A DNA stretch of 40,352 nucleotides from a virus: the IMG/VR virus record IMGVR_UViG_3300042988_000485, positions 1 through 40,352 of that record. One strand, 5' to 3'. The notes beneath the pieces were generated by a model, which was given only the letters and a program-made list of their open reading frames with translations, was not told where the DNA came from and ran no database searches. Positions 1-5,583 of this stretch are shown here, one piece after another (the stretch's first letter is position 1; every line of letters starts with the position of its first letter). The position numbers and the translations under genes were made by a program.

Positions 1-127
1 TCTTTCAGAAAAATTACAATTTGCTTTAATCCACGGAATAAAATTACCATGCGATAATTGGCTTTTAATTTTTGCCAAAATCTCACCGGCTCGAATCGCA
101 TCCGCAACCGTTGACCGCATTTTCCCT
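1..127. repeat. Terminal direct repeat, left copy
   Basis: Bases 1-127 are identical to 40226-40352. A 127-base exact overlap is what a de Bruijn assembler using k=127 leaves on a circular contig. It is therefore best read as a sign of circularity (circular or circularly permuted genome), not as a biological terminal repeat. The DUF3102-like gene reads in frame across the junction, which supports this. Confidence 0.95.
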
Positions 128-198
128 TCAATCTCAGAATGTAGCCTGTTAAGCTCGGCCCCGGCAGATTCGATAGATACTTGAGGATACTCAGCCAT
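1..198 (-). CDS. DUF3102-like protein, N-terminal part (cut by contig end)
   Basis: The ATG at 198-196 opens a frame whose 66 codons run to base 1 and continue at 40225 on the other side of the circle. The whole protein is 243 aa. Residues 27-75 match the DUF3102 pattern: an alpha-helical stretch, then GEILAKIK, HGNFIPWIK, and FSERTAYNY. In this phage family such proteins are often compared with ParB or KorB-like helix-turn-helix regions, but no biochemical function is established. The start overlaps the stop of the KilAC gene by 8 nt, so the two are probably translationally coupled. The domain call is from the visible motif; the role is unknown. Confidence 0.85.
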   Translation of the reverse strand, partial: MAEYPQVSIESAGAELNRLHSEIEGKMRSTVADAIRAGEILAKIKSQLSHGNFIPWIKANCNFSER

Positions 199-583
199 GG
201 TAGTACTCCAATAATTTGGGAAGAATCCAGGCGAGCCCCGCGCCTGTAAAGAGTGTAGTTTTTTTCATTCCTGCCGGAGTCTGTTTTATAACAACCTTAA
301 AATGGTGCTTCATGTGTTGATATGGCTGGTTATCACGTTCAAGGATTCGCGTCTCTCTAAGCGCACCGAATAGCCGATTCCGGCCAATATCTCTGCCGGT
401 TACTTCTTTTATTTTATCTCCAAGTATTTTCGACGCTTCGTCAAACCCGTAACATTGGCCGTCGTCCATAACCGCTTGGCCAAACTCTGCTATAGGTTTT
501 AATTTTTCGATGACTTCTGACAACCGGATAACAAGCGCTTGTGAAGCATTTAATACTTCGGCGATTTCCATGGAATTGTCCAT
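191..583 (-). CDS. KilAC-domain protein (antirepressor C-terminal domain)
   Basis: This 130-aa protein is almost entirely a KilAC domain, the C-terminal DNA-binding module of phage antirepressors. It shows a LKPIAEFGQAVMD start, the GRNRLFGALRETRIL helix, NQPYQ, and a TTLFTGAGLAWILPKLL end. The usual N-terminal Bro-N, KilA-N or Ant domain is absent, so it may act as a small stand-alone regulator. The ATG at 583 is chosen because GGGGGCG lies just upstream; the frame extends further only to a weak TTG at 664. It is the first gene behind the promoter at 728-757 and a strongly structured leader. Regulation by attenuation is inferred from that leader. Confidence 0.85.
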   Translation of the reverse strand: MDNSMEIAEVLNASQALVIRLSEVIEKLKPIAEFGQAVMDDGQCYGFDEASKILGDKIKEVTGRDIGRNRLFGALRETRILERDNQPYQHMKHHFKVVIKQTPAGMKKTTLFTGAGLAWILPKLLEYYHG

Positions 584-592
584 AACGCCCCC

Positions 593-669
593 AAAAAAGA
601 AAAGCGGCCAATTGCCTCCCCTGCCAGGGTTAGGGATCGCGGGCGCAATCCTTAAGGCAATCAACCGCT
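593..669 (-). terminator. Attenuator-like branched hairpin with U-run before the KilAC gene
   Basis: In the minus-strand RNA the segment 669-656 pairs with 616-603 over 14 bp. Three of these pairs are G-U wobbles that exist only in the minus-strand transcript. The stem encloses two further hairpins, GGAUUGC/GCGAUCC (loop GCCC) and CCCU/AGGG. The outer stem is followed at once by UUUCUUUUUU, and the KilAC ribosome binding site and ATG lie only about 10 nt further on. The shape is that of an intrinsic terminator or attenuator inside the leader. Confidence 0.7.
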
Positions 670-727
670 CTCAGATAGTAGCCCGCCCGGGCCGCTTTGT
701 CGAGACTGGCAGCACTCGACGATGCCT

Positions 728-757
728 ATAGTACTCGATCCCCGGCCCCGCTGTCAA
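728..757 (-). promoter_or_regulatory. Sigma70-like promoter upstream of the KilAC gene
   Basis: On the minus strand there is a perfect TTGACA (757-752) and TACTAT (733-728), separated by 18 bp. Transcription should begin near 722 and enter a leader of about 130 nt before the U-run at 602-593. Bases 584-812 hold no gene; besides this promoter and the leader hairpins they contain the CACCATCCCC motif at 784-793. Confidence 0.7.
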
Positions 758-783
758 GCGGCTTTAGGATTGTACGCCGATGC

Positions 784-793
784 GGGGATGGTG
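784..793 (-). promoter_or_regulatory. CACCATCCCC motif, copy 1
   Basis: The 10-mer CACCATCCCC on the minus strand sits in the loop and 3' side of an ATGCG/CGCAT hairpin, 26 bp upstream of the -35 box of the KilAC promoter. The same 10-mer occurs in two other non-coding segments (5729-5738 and 30793-30802). It may be an operator or an RNA motif; its function is unknown. Confidence 0.35.
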
Positions 794-812
794 AACGCAT
801 AGGGCGGTATTC

Positions 813-1067
813 TTAAAGCAAGCTACCCCACAAAAACGCCGAAAACGCTTCGCTATGGTCATGCGGCACAAAGTCGCGCTTGATATGGTGAAGCTCGCGG
901 TACTCTAAAGACTTGCGATTTATCCAAGACTGGAACTCGCCGTAGTCTTGTAATAATATCTCCGCATATTGGCGTATATTATTGCACCAGGCAAGATATC
1001 GCGTTTGCGTTACCGGATATGCAGCTTCCCACTCTGCCCGAGTAGTCGGGAGATTGTCCATGTTCAT
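813..1067 (-). CDS. Hypothetical protein, 84 aa
   Basis: I do not recognise this family. The protein is soluble, rich in Trp, Tyr and His, and has no membrane segment. It starts MNMDNLPTTRAEWEAAYPVT and ends with an aromatic tail. The ATG at 1067 is preceded by GGAGGTGCGC and overlaps the stop of the upstream gene by four bases (ATGA), which fixes the start. It is the last gene of the accessory block before the 230-bp KilAC regulatory region. Confidence 0.8.
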   Translation of the reverse strand: MNMDNLPTTRAEWEAAYPVTQTRYLAWCNNIRQYAEILLQDYGEFQSWINRKSLEYRELHHIKRDFVPHDHSEAFSAFLWGSLL

Positions 1068-1264
1068 ACGCGCACCTCCAACGTATCCTGCCAGCCCGGG
1101 ACCTCCGCTTGCTTGCACGCGCCGTCGGTCGTGTCCCATCTTGGATGTCCAAACATCGGGGATAGGTTCGGCTCGGGCTTAGACTCGAACCACCACCACG
1201 TCGAGTCGAAATCCTGGCAGAGGTATTGAGCCCAGGGCGGCGCGTCGGTCCAGGATGGTTTCAC
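1064..1264 (-). CDS. Hypothetical protein, 66 aa (GTG start)
   Basis: This is a small Trp-rich protein (8 Trp in 66 residues) containing STWWWFESKPEPN and FGHPRWDTT, with two Cys. The GTG start at 1264 follows GGGGGAGAA and overlaps the upstream stop as GTGA. No family is recognised. The tight overlap on both sides supports it as a real member of the operon. Confidence 0.75.
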   Translation of the reverse strand: MKPSWTDAPPWAQYLCQDFDSTWWWFESKPEPNLSPMFGHPRWDTTDGACKQAEVPGWQDTLEVRV

Positions 1265-1467
1265 TTCTCCCCCTTCGCCCCGCGGTAGTGCGCGAGGGCC
1301 TCCCCGACTATAGAAAACGGGCTTGGAGGTGATCCGTTTACGGCTTCGATGTAATTAGCTGCGTGTTCCAGCGCCTCGCCTAGCTCGATCTCTAGCGGGG
1401 TGAGGACGGGCTTGGATTGATCCCTATGGCTATTCGGCCCATCCATTCCGCATACATCATAATCCAT
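1261..1467 (-). CDS. Hypothetical protein, 68 aa
   Basis: This is a small protein of unknown function. Its C-terminal half is helical and acidic (PLEIELGEALEHAANYIEAV, then a conserved-looking EALAHYRG end). The ATG at 1467 follows GAGGGAAGAG. Its 5' end overlaps the preceding 58-aa frame by 11 nt and its stop overlaps the next GTG, so it is translationally linked on both sides. Confidence 0.75.
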   Translation of the reverse strand: MDYDVCGMDGPNSHRDQSKPVLTPLEIELGEALEHAANYIEAVNGSPPSPFSIVGEALAHYRGAKGEK

Positions 1468-1633
1468 CTCTTCCCTCCCCCTCCTTGCGCTCGGCGTCGG
1501 CTATTCGGCGAAGCATTTTGTTTATTTCGTCTTTCGCTCGCCAATCATCTTTGGGGTCGCTTGAATATATAGAAATTACTCCGTGCCTTTTCAGCCTGCA
1601 AAGCAACAAAGCACATTCCCTTAATATGCTCAT
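1457..1633 (-). CDS. Small hypothetical protein, 58 aa
   Basis: The short frame MSILRECALLLCRLKRHG...ERKEGEGRDGL fills the gap between its neighbours exactly. Its ATG (1633-1631) overlaps the TGA of the 49-aa gene upstream (ATGA), and its end overlaps the next gene by 11 nt. A GGGGAGGGG purine run precedes the start but is very close to it. It is basic overall, with two Cys in the N-terminal helix. Support comes mainly from the chain of overlaps. Confidence 0.6.
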   Translation of the reverse strand: MSILRECALLLCRLKRHGVISIYSSDPKDDWRAKDEINKMLRRIADAERKEGEGRDGL

Positions 1634-1779
1634 CCCCTCCCCCCATCCGCCTCGGGGCGCTTGATTGGAGGATAGAGCTTTTCCCTTATGATTTTTATTT
1701 CACCATTTTTGATTATGGCCGTTAACTTGCATCCATAATCTTTTTGGGTAGGCTTTTCAAAACTTACAACGCGCTTCAC
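1630..1779 (-). CDS. Small hypothetical protein, 49 aa (GTG start)
   Basis: The GTG at 1779 overlaps the TGA of the preceding 227-aa gene (GTGA) and follows GGAGGTGGAGAA, a strong ribosome binding site. The protein (MKRVVSFEKPTQKDYGCKL...) is basic, with a beta-like centre LTAIIKNGEIKIIREKLYPP. It ends in ATGA with the next gene. The function is unknown. Confidence 0.65.
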   Translation of the reverse strand: MKRVVSFEKPTQKDYGCKLTAIIKNGEIKIIREKLYPPIKRPEADGGRG

Positions 1780-2459
1780 TTCTCCACCTCCTCATCGGCT
1801 AGGGCGGCGCGGGGTTCAAGGATAGCCTCTAGGGCATCAAGGGCTTCTCGTTTTTCGTCATCTAGCCCGGTTATTAGCGCACGATGAGCTAGCTGCCCAG
1901 CCTCCCGCATCCTCTCCACCTTCGCCGTGAGGGCTCGCGCATTCGCGTATGCTTTCTCTAGCGCCTTGCATCCCTGCTCATAGGCCCATGCTATCCGACG
2001 GCCCGCCGTCTCATTGTCTCCGTGGGTCTGGGTTATATCCGCGAACGAGCTCTCTCGCCTCGGTTTCCAGTCTAAAAACTGCGGATATATACAGTCGCCT
2101 TCATCCGGCTTGGTGCAGTCTGCCGCATCGCCCGTCGGAGTTCTTCCGCACGTCGCGCAACAACGTCCACCGAGGTAGTTTTTAAGCTTGGCGTCTACGT
2201 GGGCCTGGATGAGGGCGGCGGCTTCGGCGTCGGAAAGCTCATAGCCGTTCGAAAACTCGTCTTCCTCGCCGTATCGATGCTCTGCTCGTATCTTCTCTAT
2301 CAGCGTATTTATCTCCCGCACGTCCTCCGGCGCAGAGGGGGCGGCTTGGTATAATCCTGCGTCAATCAATTCGTTTACAATATCTTGAGTTTTATTCCCT
2401 CGCGTATATTTCCTAATAATGGCATAAAGCCAATTATATCGGTCTAGGTCATCGCTCAT
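1776..2459 (-). CDS. Hypothetical protein with Cys cluster, 227 aa
   Basis: This mostly helical, acidic protein contains a central cysteine cluster (residues about 99-123: GRCCATCGRTPTGDAADCT, then GDCIYPQF) that could bind zinc. The C-terminal half is a long helix rich in Ala, Arg and Glu. The N-terminus DRYNWLYAIIRKY looks like a recognition helix but cannot be assigned. The ATG at 2459 lies within the end of the upstream gene (11-nt overlap). Accessory function is likely; the family is not recognised. Confidence 0.75.
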   Translation of the reverse strand: MSDDLDRYNWLYAIIRKYTRGNKTQDIVNELIDAGLYQAAPSAPEDVREINTLIEKIRAEHRYGEEDEFSNGYELSDAEAAALIQAHVDAKLKNYLGGRCCATCGRTPTGDAADCTKPDEGDCIYPQFLDWKPRRESSFADITQTHGDNETAGRRIAWAYEQGCKALEKAYANARALTAKVERMREAGQLAHRALITGLDDEKREALDALEAILEPRAALADEEVEK

Positions 2460-2736
2460 TCGTCGTCTCCTTTATGCGCTTGCCGCAATTCCAGCATGTG
2501 TGCTTAGTATGCTCGTCGGACCATAGCGGGTGAGGCGATGGACCATTAACACACTCGCACACCTCGGGCGCTTGGTAGCGGGTGAGGAGGGCGATAGCGT
2601 CGCGAATATCGTTATCCTCGATGTTGTCCATGACACCGCCCATGTCAACATGCCCCTGCTCGTACCAATCGGCGCCTAGTTCGAGCGCTTTTATAATCTG
2701 GTCGCGCTCCTCCTCTGATAGCGTGAGGGCGGTCAT
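2449..2736 (-). CDS. Hypothetical protein with C-terminal zinc-ribbon-like motif (paralogue A), 95 aa
   Basis: The N-terminal half is helical (EEERDQIIKALELGADW). The C-terminal part reads YQAPEVCEC...CWNCGKRIK, giving a CxC and a CxxC that could form one zinc site. A second gene at 7106-7354 carries the same layout and the same QAPEVCEC and NCGKRIK ends, with closely similar DNA, so the two are paralogues within this genome. The start overlaps the upstream stop (ATGA). The function is unknown. Confidence 0.8.
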   Translation of the reverse strand: MTALTLSEEERDQIIKALELGADWYEQGHVDMGGVMDNIEDNDIRDAIALLTRYQAPEVCECVNGPSPHPLWSDEHTKHTCWNCGKRIKETTNER

Positions 2737-3122
2737 TGGGTGGCCTCAAGCCATTCAGGTCGATGGGTCTTTACCCATTCGTTGACGTTGATTGTTTTTT
2801 CGCATACCACTTCCATCGCCCATACTTTGTATTCTTTTTCTATTACAGCGATGAAAGCCCTTTCAGCTTCTACCATTGCAGCACTCGGCTCTGTACTTTC
2901 GTCTGGGTCTCCGTAGTCCTGATCGAGCGCATCAAGGACATCGACGAGCGGTTCGCAATGCGCATAATTCGGCTTCATCCGCGCATATCCGCATATTGCA
3001 ATTGTCTCGGGAAGCCCTTCTATGTTTTCAAGAATACCCTCGATAGCCTCATCTTCTGTTTCGTACATGATCCGTTCAGCTTCCGGAGTATCCCATCTTT
3101 CTGGAATCCTTTCTTCGCTCAT
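2733..3122 (-). CDS. Hypothetical acidic protein, 129 aa
   Basis: This is a strongly acidic protein (MSEERIPERWDTPEAERIMY, many Glu and Asp) with no membrane segment and a C-terminal WVKTHRPEWLEATQ. The ATG at 3122 follows AGGAGGGGGTAGG, an excellent ribosome binding site. No family is recognised. Acidity and small size are compatible with a host-interacting protein, but that is speculation. Confidence 0.75.
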   Translation of the reverse strand: MSEERIPERWDTPEAERIMYETEDEAIEGILENIEGLPETIAICGYARMKPNYAHCEPLVDVLDALDQDYGDPDESTEPSAAMVEAERAFIAVIEKEYKVWAMEVVCEKTINVNEWVKTHRPEWLEATQ

Positions 3123-3123
3123 C

Positions 3124-3444
3124 CTACCCCCTCCTTACAGCGTCGATCTCGGCGGCGGTAGCGAGACGGGGAGGAGTGGGCTTCAGGGGCTCTTCGGGCG
3201 CTGGATCTGGGTCGTTTATGTGCATGAAAATGCAATCAGCCGCCGAATGATGACCATGGCCATTCTTATCTACGACACATCCGCACGAAGGACAATGCTT
3301 CTCCTTCTCCCTGCGCTTCTCGGCGCGGTGGGCCTCGTACTCGTCAATGAGTACCTGTAGGTCATCTTTTTTTGCATAATCCATAACTACCTGAAGTAGT
3401 TGCCTAGCCGCCCGCTTACTCCAGTCCTTGCGCCATCCGCTCAT
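3124..3444 (-). CDS. Hypothetical protein with CPSC zinc-knuckle-like motif, 106 aa
   Basis: A basic helical N-terminus (WRKDWSKRAARQLLQVVMDY) leads into KEKHCPSCGCVVDKNGHGHH, where CxxC-x-C and a His cluster suggest a metal site, followed by a Pro-rich acidic stretch. The ATG at 3444 overlaps the upstream stop and is preceded by a weak GGAGGCC. Function unknown. Confidence 0.75.
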   Translation of the reverse strand: MSGWRKDWSKRAARQLLQVVMDYAKKDDLQVLIDEYEAHRAEKRREKEKHCPSCGCVVDKNGHGHHSAADCIFMHINDPDPAPEEPLKPTPPRLATAAEIDAVRRG

Positions 3445-3617
3445 TTGGGGGCCTCCTGTCCTGGATATTGAGTATCAATAACAAACTGCAAAATGGCCCG
3501 TTTTTGGAAATCGTGCAAATCAGCCCGGCGGACAAGCTCAATTACCGCATGAATAGTTGTCGAGTACGGATCATCTATCATGACCTGATATTCAAGCGTT
3601 TGCATTACACAATTCAT
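3441..3617 (-). CDS. Hypothetical protein, 58 aa
   Basis: This small mixed alpha/beta protein begins MNCVMQTLEYQVMIDDPYST. The ATG at 3617 is chosen over the one at 3632 because GGAGGCGGGGAG precedes it with normal spacing and because it overlaps the stop of the 53-aa gene upstream (ATGA). Function not recognised. Confidence 0.75.
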   Translation of the reverse strand: MNCVMQTLEYQVMIDDPYSTTIHAVIELVRRADLHDFQKRAILQFVIDTQYPGQEAPK

Positions 3618-3775
3618 CTCCCCGCCTCCCATTCCTTCATCAACCGCGCTGCTTCCTTGTAGCTGATCTCAACCCACTGCCCGCCGCGCCCGCCTTCGTG
3701 ACGATACCAAGTTACCTCGCCTTGCAGCACGACGCCCTTGATCTTGAGCGTCCGCCGGTCGCCTTCTTGCATCAT
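3614..3775 (-). CDS. Small hypothetical protein, 53 aa
   Basis: The short frame MMQEGDRRTLKIKGVVLQGE...ARLMKEWEAGR is packed between its neighbours with overlaps at both ends. The 5' GCATGATG overlaps the upstream TGA and the 3' end forms ATGA with the next gene. The content suggests a beta-strand-rich, basic fold. No family is recognised. Confidence 0.7.
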   Translation of the reverse strand: MMQEGDRRTLKIKGVVLQGEVTWYRHEGGRGGQWVEISYKEAARLMKEWEAGR

Positions 3776-3945
3776 GCGCTAGCCCTCCCCGCGTTATCCT
3801 CTGCTATTTTAAGCCGACCCTTAAGCTCAGCTATGAACATATCGCACTCATATGAATCTTTAGCAAAATGGACTTGTTCTCCATTTAACGATATATGATA
3901 CCCTTGGTCCGCCCCATAAAACACGCAGCTTATTTCATTTGCCAT
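3772..3945 (-). CDS. Small hypothetical protein, 57 aa, first gene behind promoter P3962
   Basis: The protein begins MANEISCVFYGADQGYHISL and reads as a short beta meander followed by a helix. The ATG at 3945 follows GGGGGAAAC. An upstream in-frame ATG at 3963 is excluded because it lies inside the -10 box of the promoter at 3962-3989 and would not be in that transcript. The leader would be only about 10-12 nt, just enough for the ribosome binding site. Function unknown. Confidence 0.75.
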   Translation of the reverse strand: MANEISCVFYGADQGYHISLNGEQVHFAKDSYECDMFIAELKGRLKIAEDNAGRASA

Positions 3946-3961
3946 GTTTCCCCCTTCTCCC

Positions 3962-3989
3962 ATTATATCGCATCGCGGTTAATTGTCAA
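3962..3989 (-). promoter_or_regulatory. Consensus sigma70 promoter P3962
   Basis: On the minus strand there is a perfect TTGACA (3989-3984), a 16-bp spacer and a perfect TATAAT (3967-3962). The -35 box lies inside the inverted repeat GCGGTT-N7-AACCGC (3973-3991), which could be an operator. The site closely resembles the promoter at 6258-6286, with CTATTTA upstream and ACCG...GATGCG in the spacer. Confidence 0.85.
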
Positions 3990-3992
3990 CCG

Positions 3993-4160
3993 CTAAATAG
4001 GAAAATTCTTTTCTATCTTCTCCTGTTCTTCGAGTAAGCTCTTTTCTAGCGCAAAATATACGCAATTAGCCAATATCGCTGGTCGACCTGGCAATACCTC
4101 ATCAGCCCATACCGATATGGCCTCGGACAATTTAGTTTTCACGTTCTTTGAAAGTTCCAT
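3993..4160 (-). CDS. Small hypothetical protein, 55 aa
   Basis: The short helical protein MELSKNVKTKLSEAISVWAD...EEQEKIEKNFPI resembles small ribbon-helix-helix or helical regulators in size, but I cannot assign it. GGAGGGTGAATA precedes the ATG, which overlaps the upstream stop as TAATG. Its stop lies 4 bp before the -35 box of P3962, so a new transcription unit starts immediately after it. Confidence 0.75.
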   Translation of the reverse strand: MELSKNVKTKLSEAISVWADEVLPGRPAILANCVYFALEKSLLEEQEKIEKNFPI

Positions 4161-4369
4161 TATTCACCCTCCGGATTCAGCTTGAGCCATTCGCGCGCGT
4201 CGGCCGGGCAGCCCTCTATTGATTCTGCTCCGGTCTCGAAGATCGGGCATTCTGTACAACTCCACCCATCTCCGTCGTCGCGGCCTAAACATGGAAGTCC
4301 GTGCCGATAAACGTCATGGTCCCACTTCGCCGTCCGCTCCATACGCTCGTGGTCTTTAGCGGTTGCCAT
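4160..4369 (-). CDS. Hypothetical Cys-containing protein, 69 aa
   Basis: The protein has four Cys and a His-rich first half (ERTAKWDHDVYRHGLPCLGR, then WSCTECPIF and EGCPADAREW), compatible with a small zinc-binding fold. The start at 4369 follows GAGGCGCGAGA and lies 14 nt inside the upstream gene. No family is recognised. Confidence 0.75.
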   Translation of the reverse strand: MATAKDHERMERTAKWDHDVYRHGLPCLGRDDGDGWSCTECPIFETGAESIEGCPADAREWLKLNPEGE

Positions 4370-5048
4370 TCTCGCGCCTCCTCTCTTGCTTCTTGATTTC
4401 AGCTCGAAGCATCGATTCTAGTTTTTTGTTTTGAGCGTCCCCTGCGGCGGCCCCTGCGGCGGCCCATGCGGCGTCCCCTGCGGCGTCCCCTGCGGCGGCC
4501 CCTGCGGCGGCCCATGCGGCGTCCCCTGCGGCGTCCCTTGCGGCGTCCCCTGCGGCGTCCCTTGCGGCGGCCCATGCGGCGGCCCCTGCGGCGGCCCATG
4601 CGGCGGCCCATGCGGCGTCCCCTGCGGCGGCCCATGCGGCGGCCCCTGCGGCGGCCCGTAATTTTTCGTTTCCGGTTTTTAGAAACTTTATTACGACTTC
4701 CGGAGCCTCCCATAGATGGATAACCGATAGCGCGCACCAGCGGGAGAACCGCGCAAATACCTTCGCGGCATTTATCACCGCGATGTATTTGCGGTTAGAC
4801 GCCGCAAGCTTGTCTTCTTTTTCGTCCACATCGCCCCATGACTCGACCATGTAGACCATCGGCCCGTGGTTATACTGTAGCGCATCGATGACGCGCCGCG
4901 AAGAATGCAAGCCGCACGAACATGCTTCGATCCCGCCTTTGATGTGATGCGTCTTTCCGACATCAACCTTCCGCCCGTCACCATTCGGCAATATAGGTTC
5001 CGATGCGAACCACCAACCCTGTATAGCGTTTTTCTTTTGTACCTTCAT
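4356..5048 (-). CDS. DUF7666-like phage protein with Ala-rich tetrapeptide repeat tail, 230 aa
   Basis: Residues 1-130 look like the phage family I know as DUF7666: WWFASEPILPNGDGRKVDVG, CSCGLHSS, ALQYNHGPMVYMVE, and a later LWEAPEVVIKFLKTGNEKLR. From about residue 132 the protein is 18 tandem tetrapeptides of the type [G/W/R][A/D]AA, followed by a charged coil (NKKLESMLRAEIKKQERRRE). The function is unknown; the tail should form a long Ala-rich helix with a regular stripe of Gly/Trp/Arg. The repeat DNA makes several other frames appear open, but only this one has a ribosome binding site and a conserved N-terminus. The family name is from memory. Confidence 0.8.
   Translation of the reverse strand: MKVQKKNAIQGWWFASEPILPNGDGRKVDVGKTHHIKGGIEACSCGLHSSRRVIDALQYNHGPMVYMVESWGDVDEKEDKLAASNRKYIAVINAAKVFARFSRWCALSVIHLWEAPEVVIKFLKTGNEKLRAAAGAAAWAAAGDAAWAAAWAAAGAAAWAAARDAAGDAARDAAGDAAWAAAGAAAGDAAGDAAWAAAGAAAGDAQNKKLESMLRAEIKKQERRRENGNR
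4438..4657. repeat. 12-bp tandem repeat, about 18 units
   Basis: The plus strand shows units such as CCTGCGGCGGCC, CATGCGGCGTCC and CTTGCGGCGTCC in head-to-tail order. The unit is a multiple of three, so copy-number change keeps the frame. It encodes the [G/W/R][A/D]AA tail of the DUF7666-like protein. Confidence 0.9.
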
Positions 5049-5185
5049 AATCCTGCCTCCCTTTCTTTCCAGTCCTGAAACCTGTTCTCCGCCGCCCGTT
5101 CCTTGACGTACTCCTCGAACTCCTCGGGGTCCATGTCGCGCGGGTCGATGGTGTCCATGAAGTCGTCATCGTCAGCGAAGATCAT
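5045..5185 (-). CDS. Small acidic protein, 46 aa
   Basis: This very acidic short protein begins MIFADDDDFMDTIDPRDMDP and ends with a charged helix (EEYVKERAAENRFQDWKERE). It overlaps both neighbours by ATGA. No strong ribosome binding site is seen, so it probably depends on translational coupling. Function unknown; DNA-mimic or anti-host roles are possible for such acidic phage peptides but cannot be shown here. Confidence 0.7.
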   Translation of the reverse strand: MIFADDDDFMDTIDPRDMDPEEFEEYVKERAAENRFQDWKEREAGL

Positions 5186-5337
5186 AAGTCGGCCTCTTTT
5201 ATGTACCCGTTATCAGTCGCCCATCTATCAAGCACTTCATTTTTGAATATGTCTTCGGGGTTATATTCGTATGCGATATATTCTTTTACCGCATCATCGT
5301 CAACATCAATACAGTCTTTAAGATTACGATATTTCAT
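5182..5337 (-). CDS. Small acidic protein, 51 aa
   Basis: The frame MKYRNLKDCIDVDDDAVKEY...DRWATDNGYIKEADL starts at 5337 behind GGGGGACAAGGC and overlaps both neighbours (ATGA at each end). It is acidic and predicted soluble. No family is recognised. Confidence 0.7.
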   Translation of the reverse strand: MKYRNLKDCIDVDDDAVKEYIAYEYNPEDIFKNEVLDRWATDNGYIKEADL

Positions 5338-5462
5338 GCCTTGTCCCCCAAGAGCTTCTTGAGAAGCGCGGTAAGCTCATCGACCGCCGCCCTGGTTTCT
5401 TGCGCGCCCTCGCGGATCTTCTTGAGCGCATCGCGTAACTGTTCAATGTTCGTCTTGTCCAT
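5334..5462 (-). CDS. Small coiled-coil protein, 42 aa
   Basis: The sequence MDKTNIEQLRDALKKIREGA...LTALLKKLLGDKA is one continuous heptad-like helix. The ATG at 5462 follows GGAGGACAAG at good spacing. It is the first coding sequence after the roughly 300-bp non-coding RNA-like segment. Function unknown. Confidence 0.75.
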   Translation of the reverse strand: MDKTNIEQLRDALKKIREGAQETRAAVDELTALLKKLLGDKA

Positions 5463-5490
5463 CTTGTCCTCCTTGTACCAATCGAAAACT

Positions 5491-5573
5491 TGGAAGCGGC
5501 ACGAATCGAACGTGCTCCGGTCGGGCTTCTGCCTAGGAGAGTTTCCGACCATGCGCCATCACACCGCGCCCCC
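5491..5573 (-). ncRNA. tRNA-like structure without a normal anticodon loop
   Basis: Read on the minus strand, a 7-bp acceptor stem (GGGGGCG with CGCUUCC, two G-U pairs) and a perfect T-arm (GCACG, loop UUCGAUU, CGUGC) can be drawn. A D-arm-like GUGU/GCAU and a central stem GUCGG/CCGAC also form. The total is 83 nt with discriminator A and no encoded CCA. The central loop is 20 nt instead of 7 and has no U33, so it is not a standard tRNA. It may be a decayed tRNA, a tRNA mimic, or part of a larger RNA. Confidence 0.4.
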
Positions 5574-5583
5574 ATGCCCCTGG

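Noticed and set aside
584-664. N-terminal extension of the KilAC protein from a TTG at 664
   Set aside because: No ribosome binding site, the segment coincides with the hairpin leader, and the extension is not part of the domain.
3946-3963. Start of the 57-aa gene at the ATG at 3963
   Set aside because: That ATG overlaps the -10 box of a consensus promoter; the next ATG has a GGGGG ribosome binding site.
4438-4657. CRISPR array
   Set aside because: Head-to-tail units with no spacers, inside a coding sequence.
4431-4723. Several overlapping open frames on both strands across the 12-bp repeat
   Set aside because: They are by-products of a repeat unit divisible by three. Only the minus-strand DUF7666-like frame has a ribosome binding site and a non-repeat domain.
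5491-5535. An attP core matching the 3' end of a host tRNA gene
   Set aside because: No integrase gene exists in the genome, and a partner 5' half-like acceptor sequence is present beside it.
5491-5573. A functional tRNA gene
   Set aside because: Acceptor and T-arm are good, but no 5-bp anticodon stem with a 7-nt loop and U33 can be drawn; kept only as tRNA-like.
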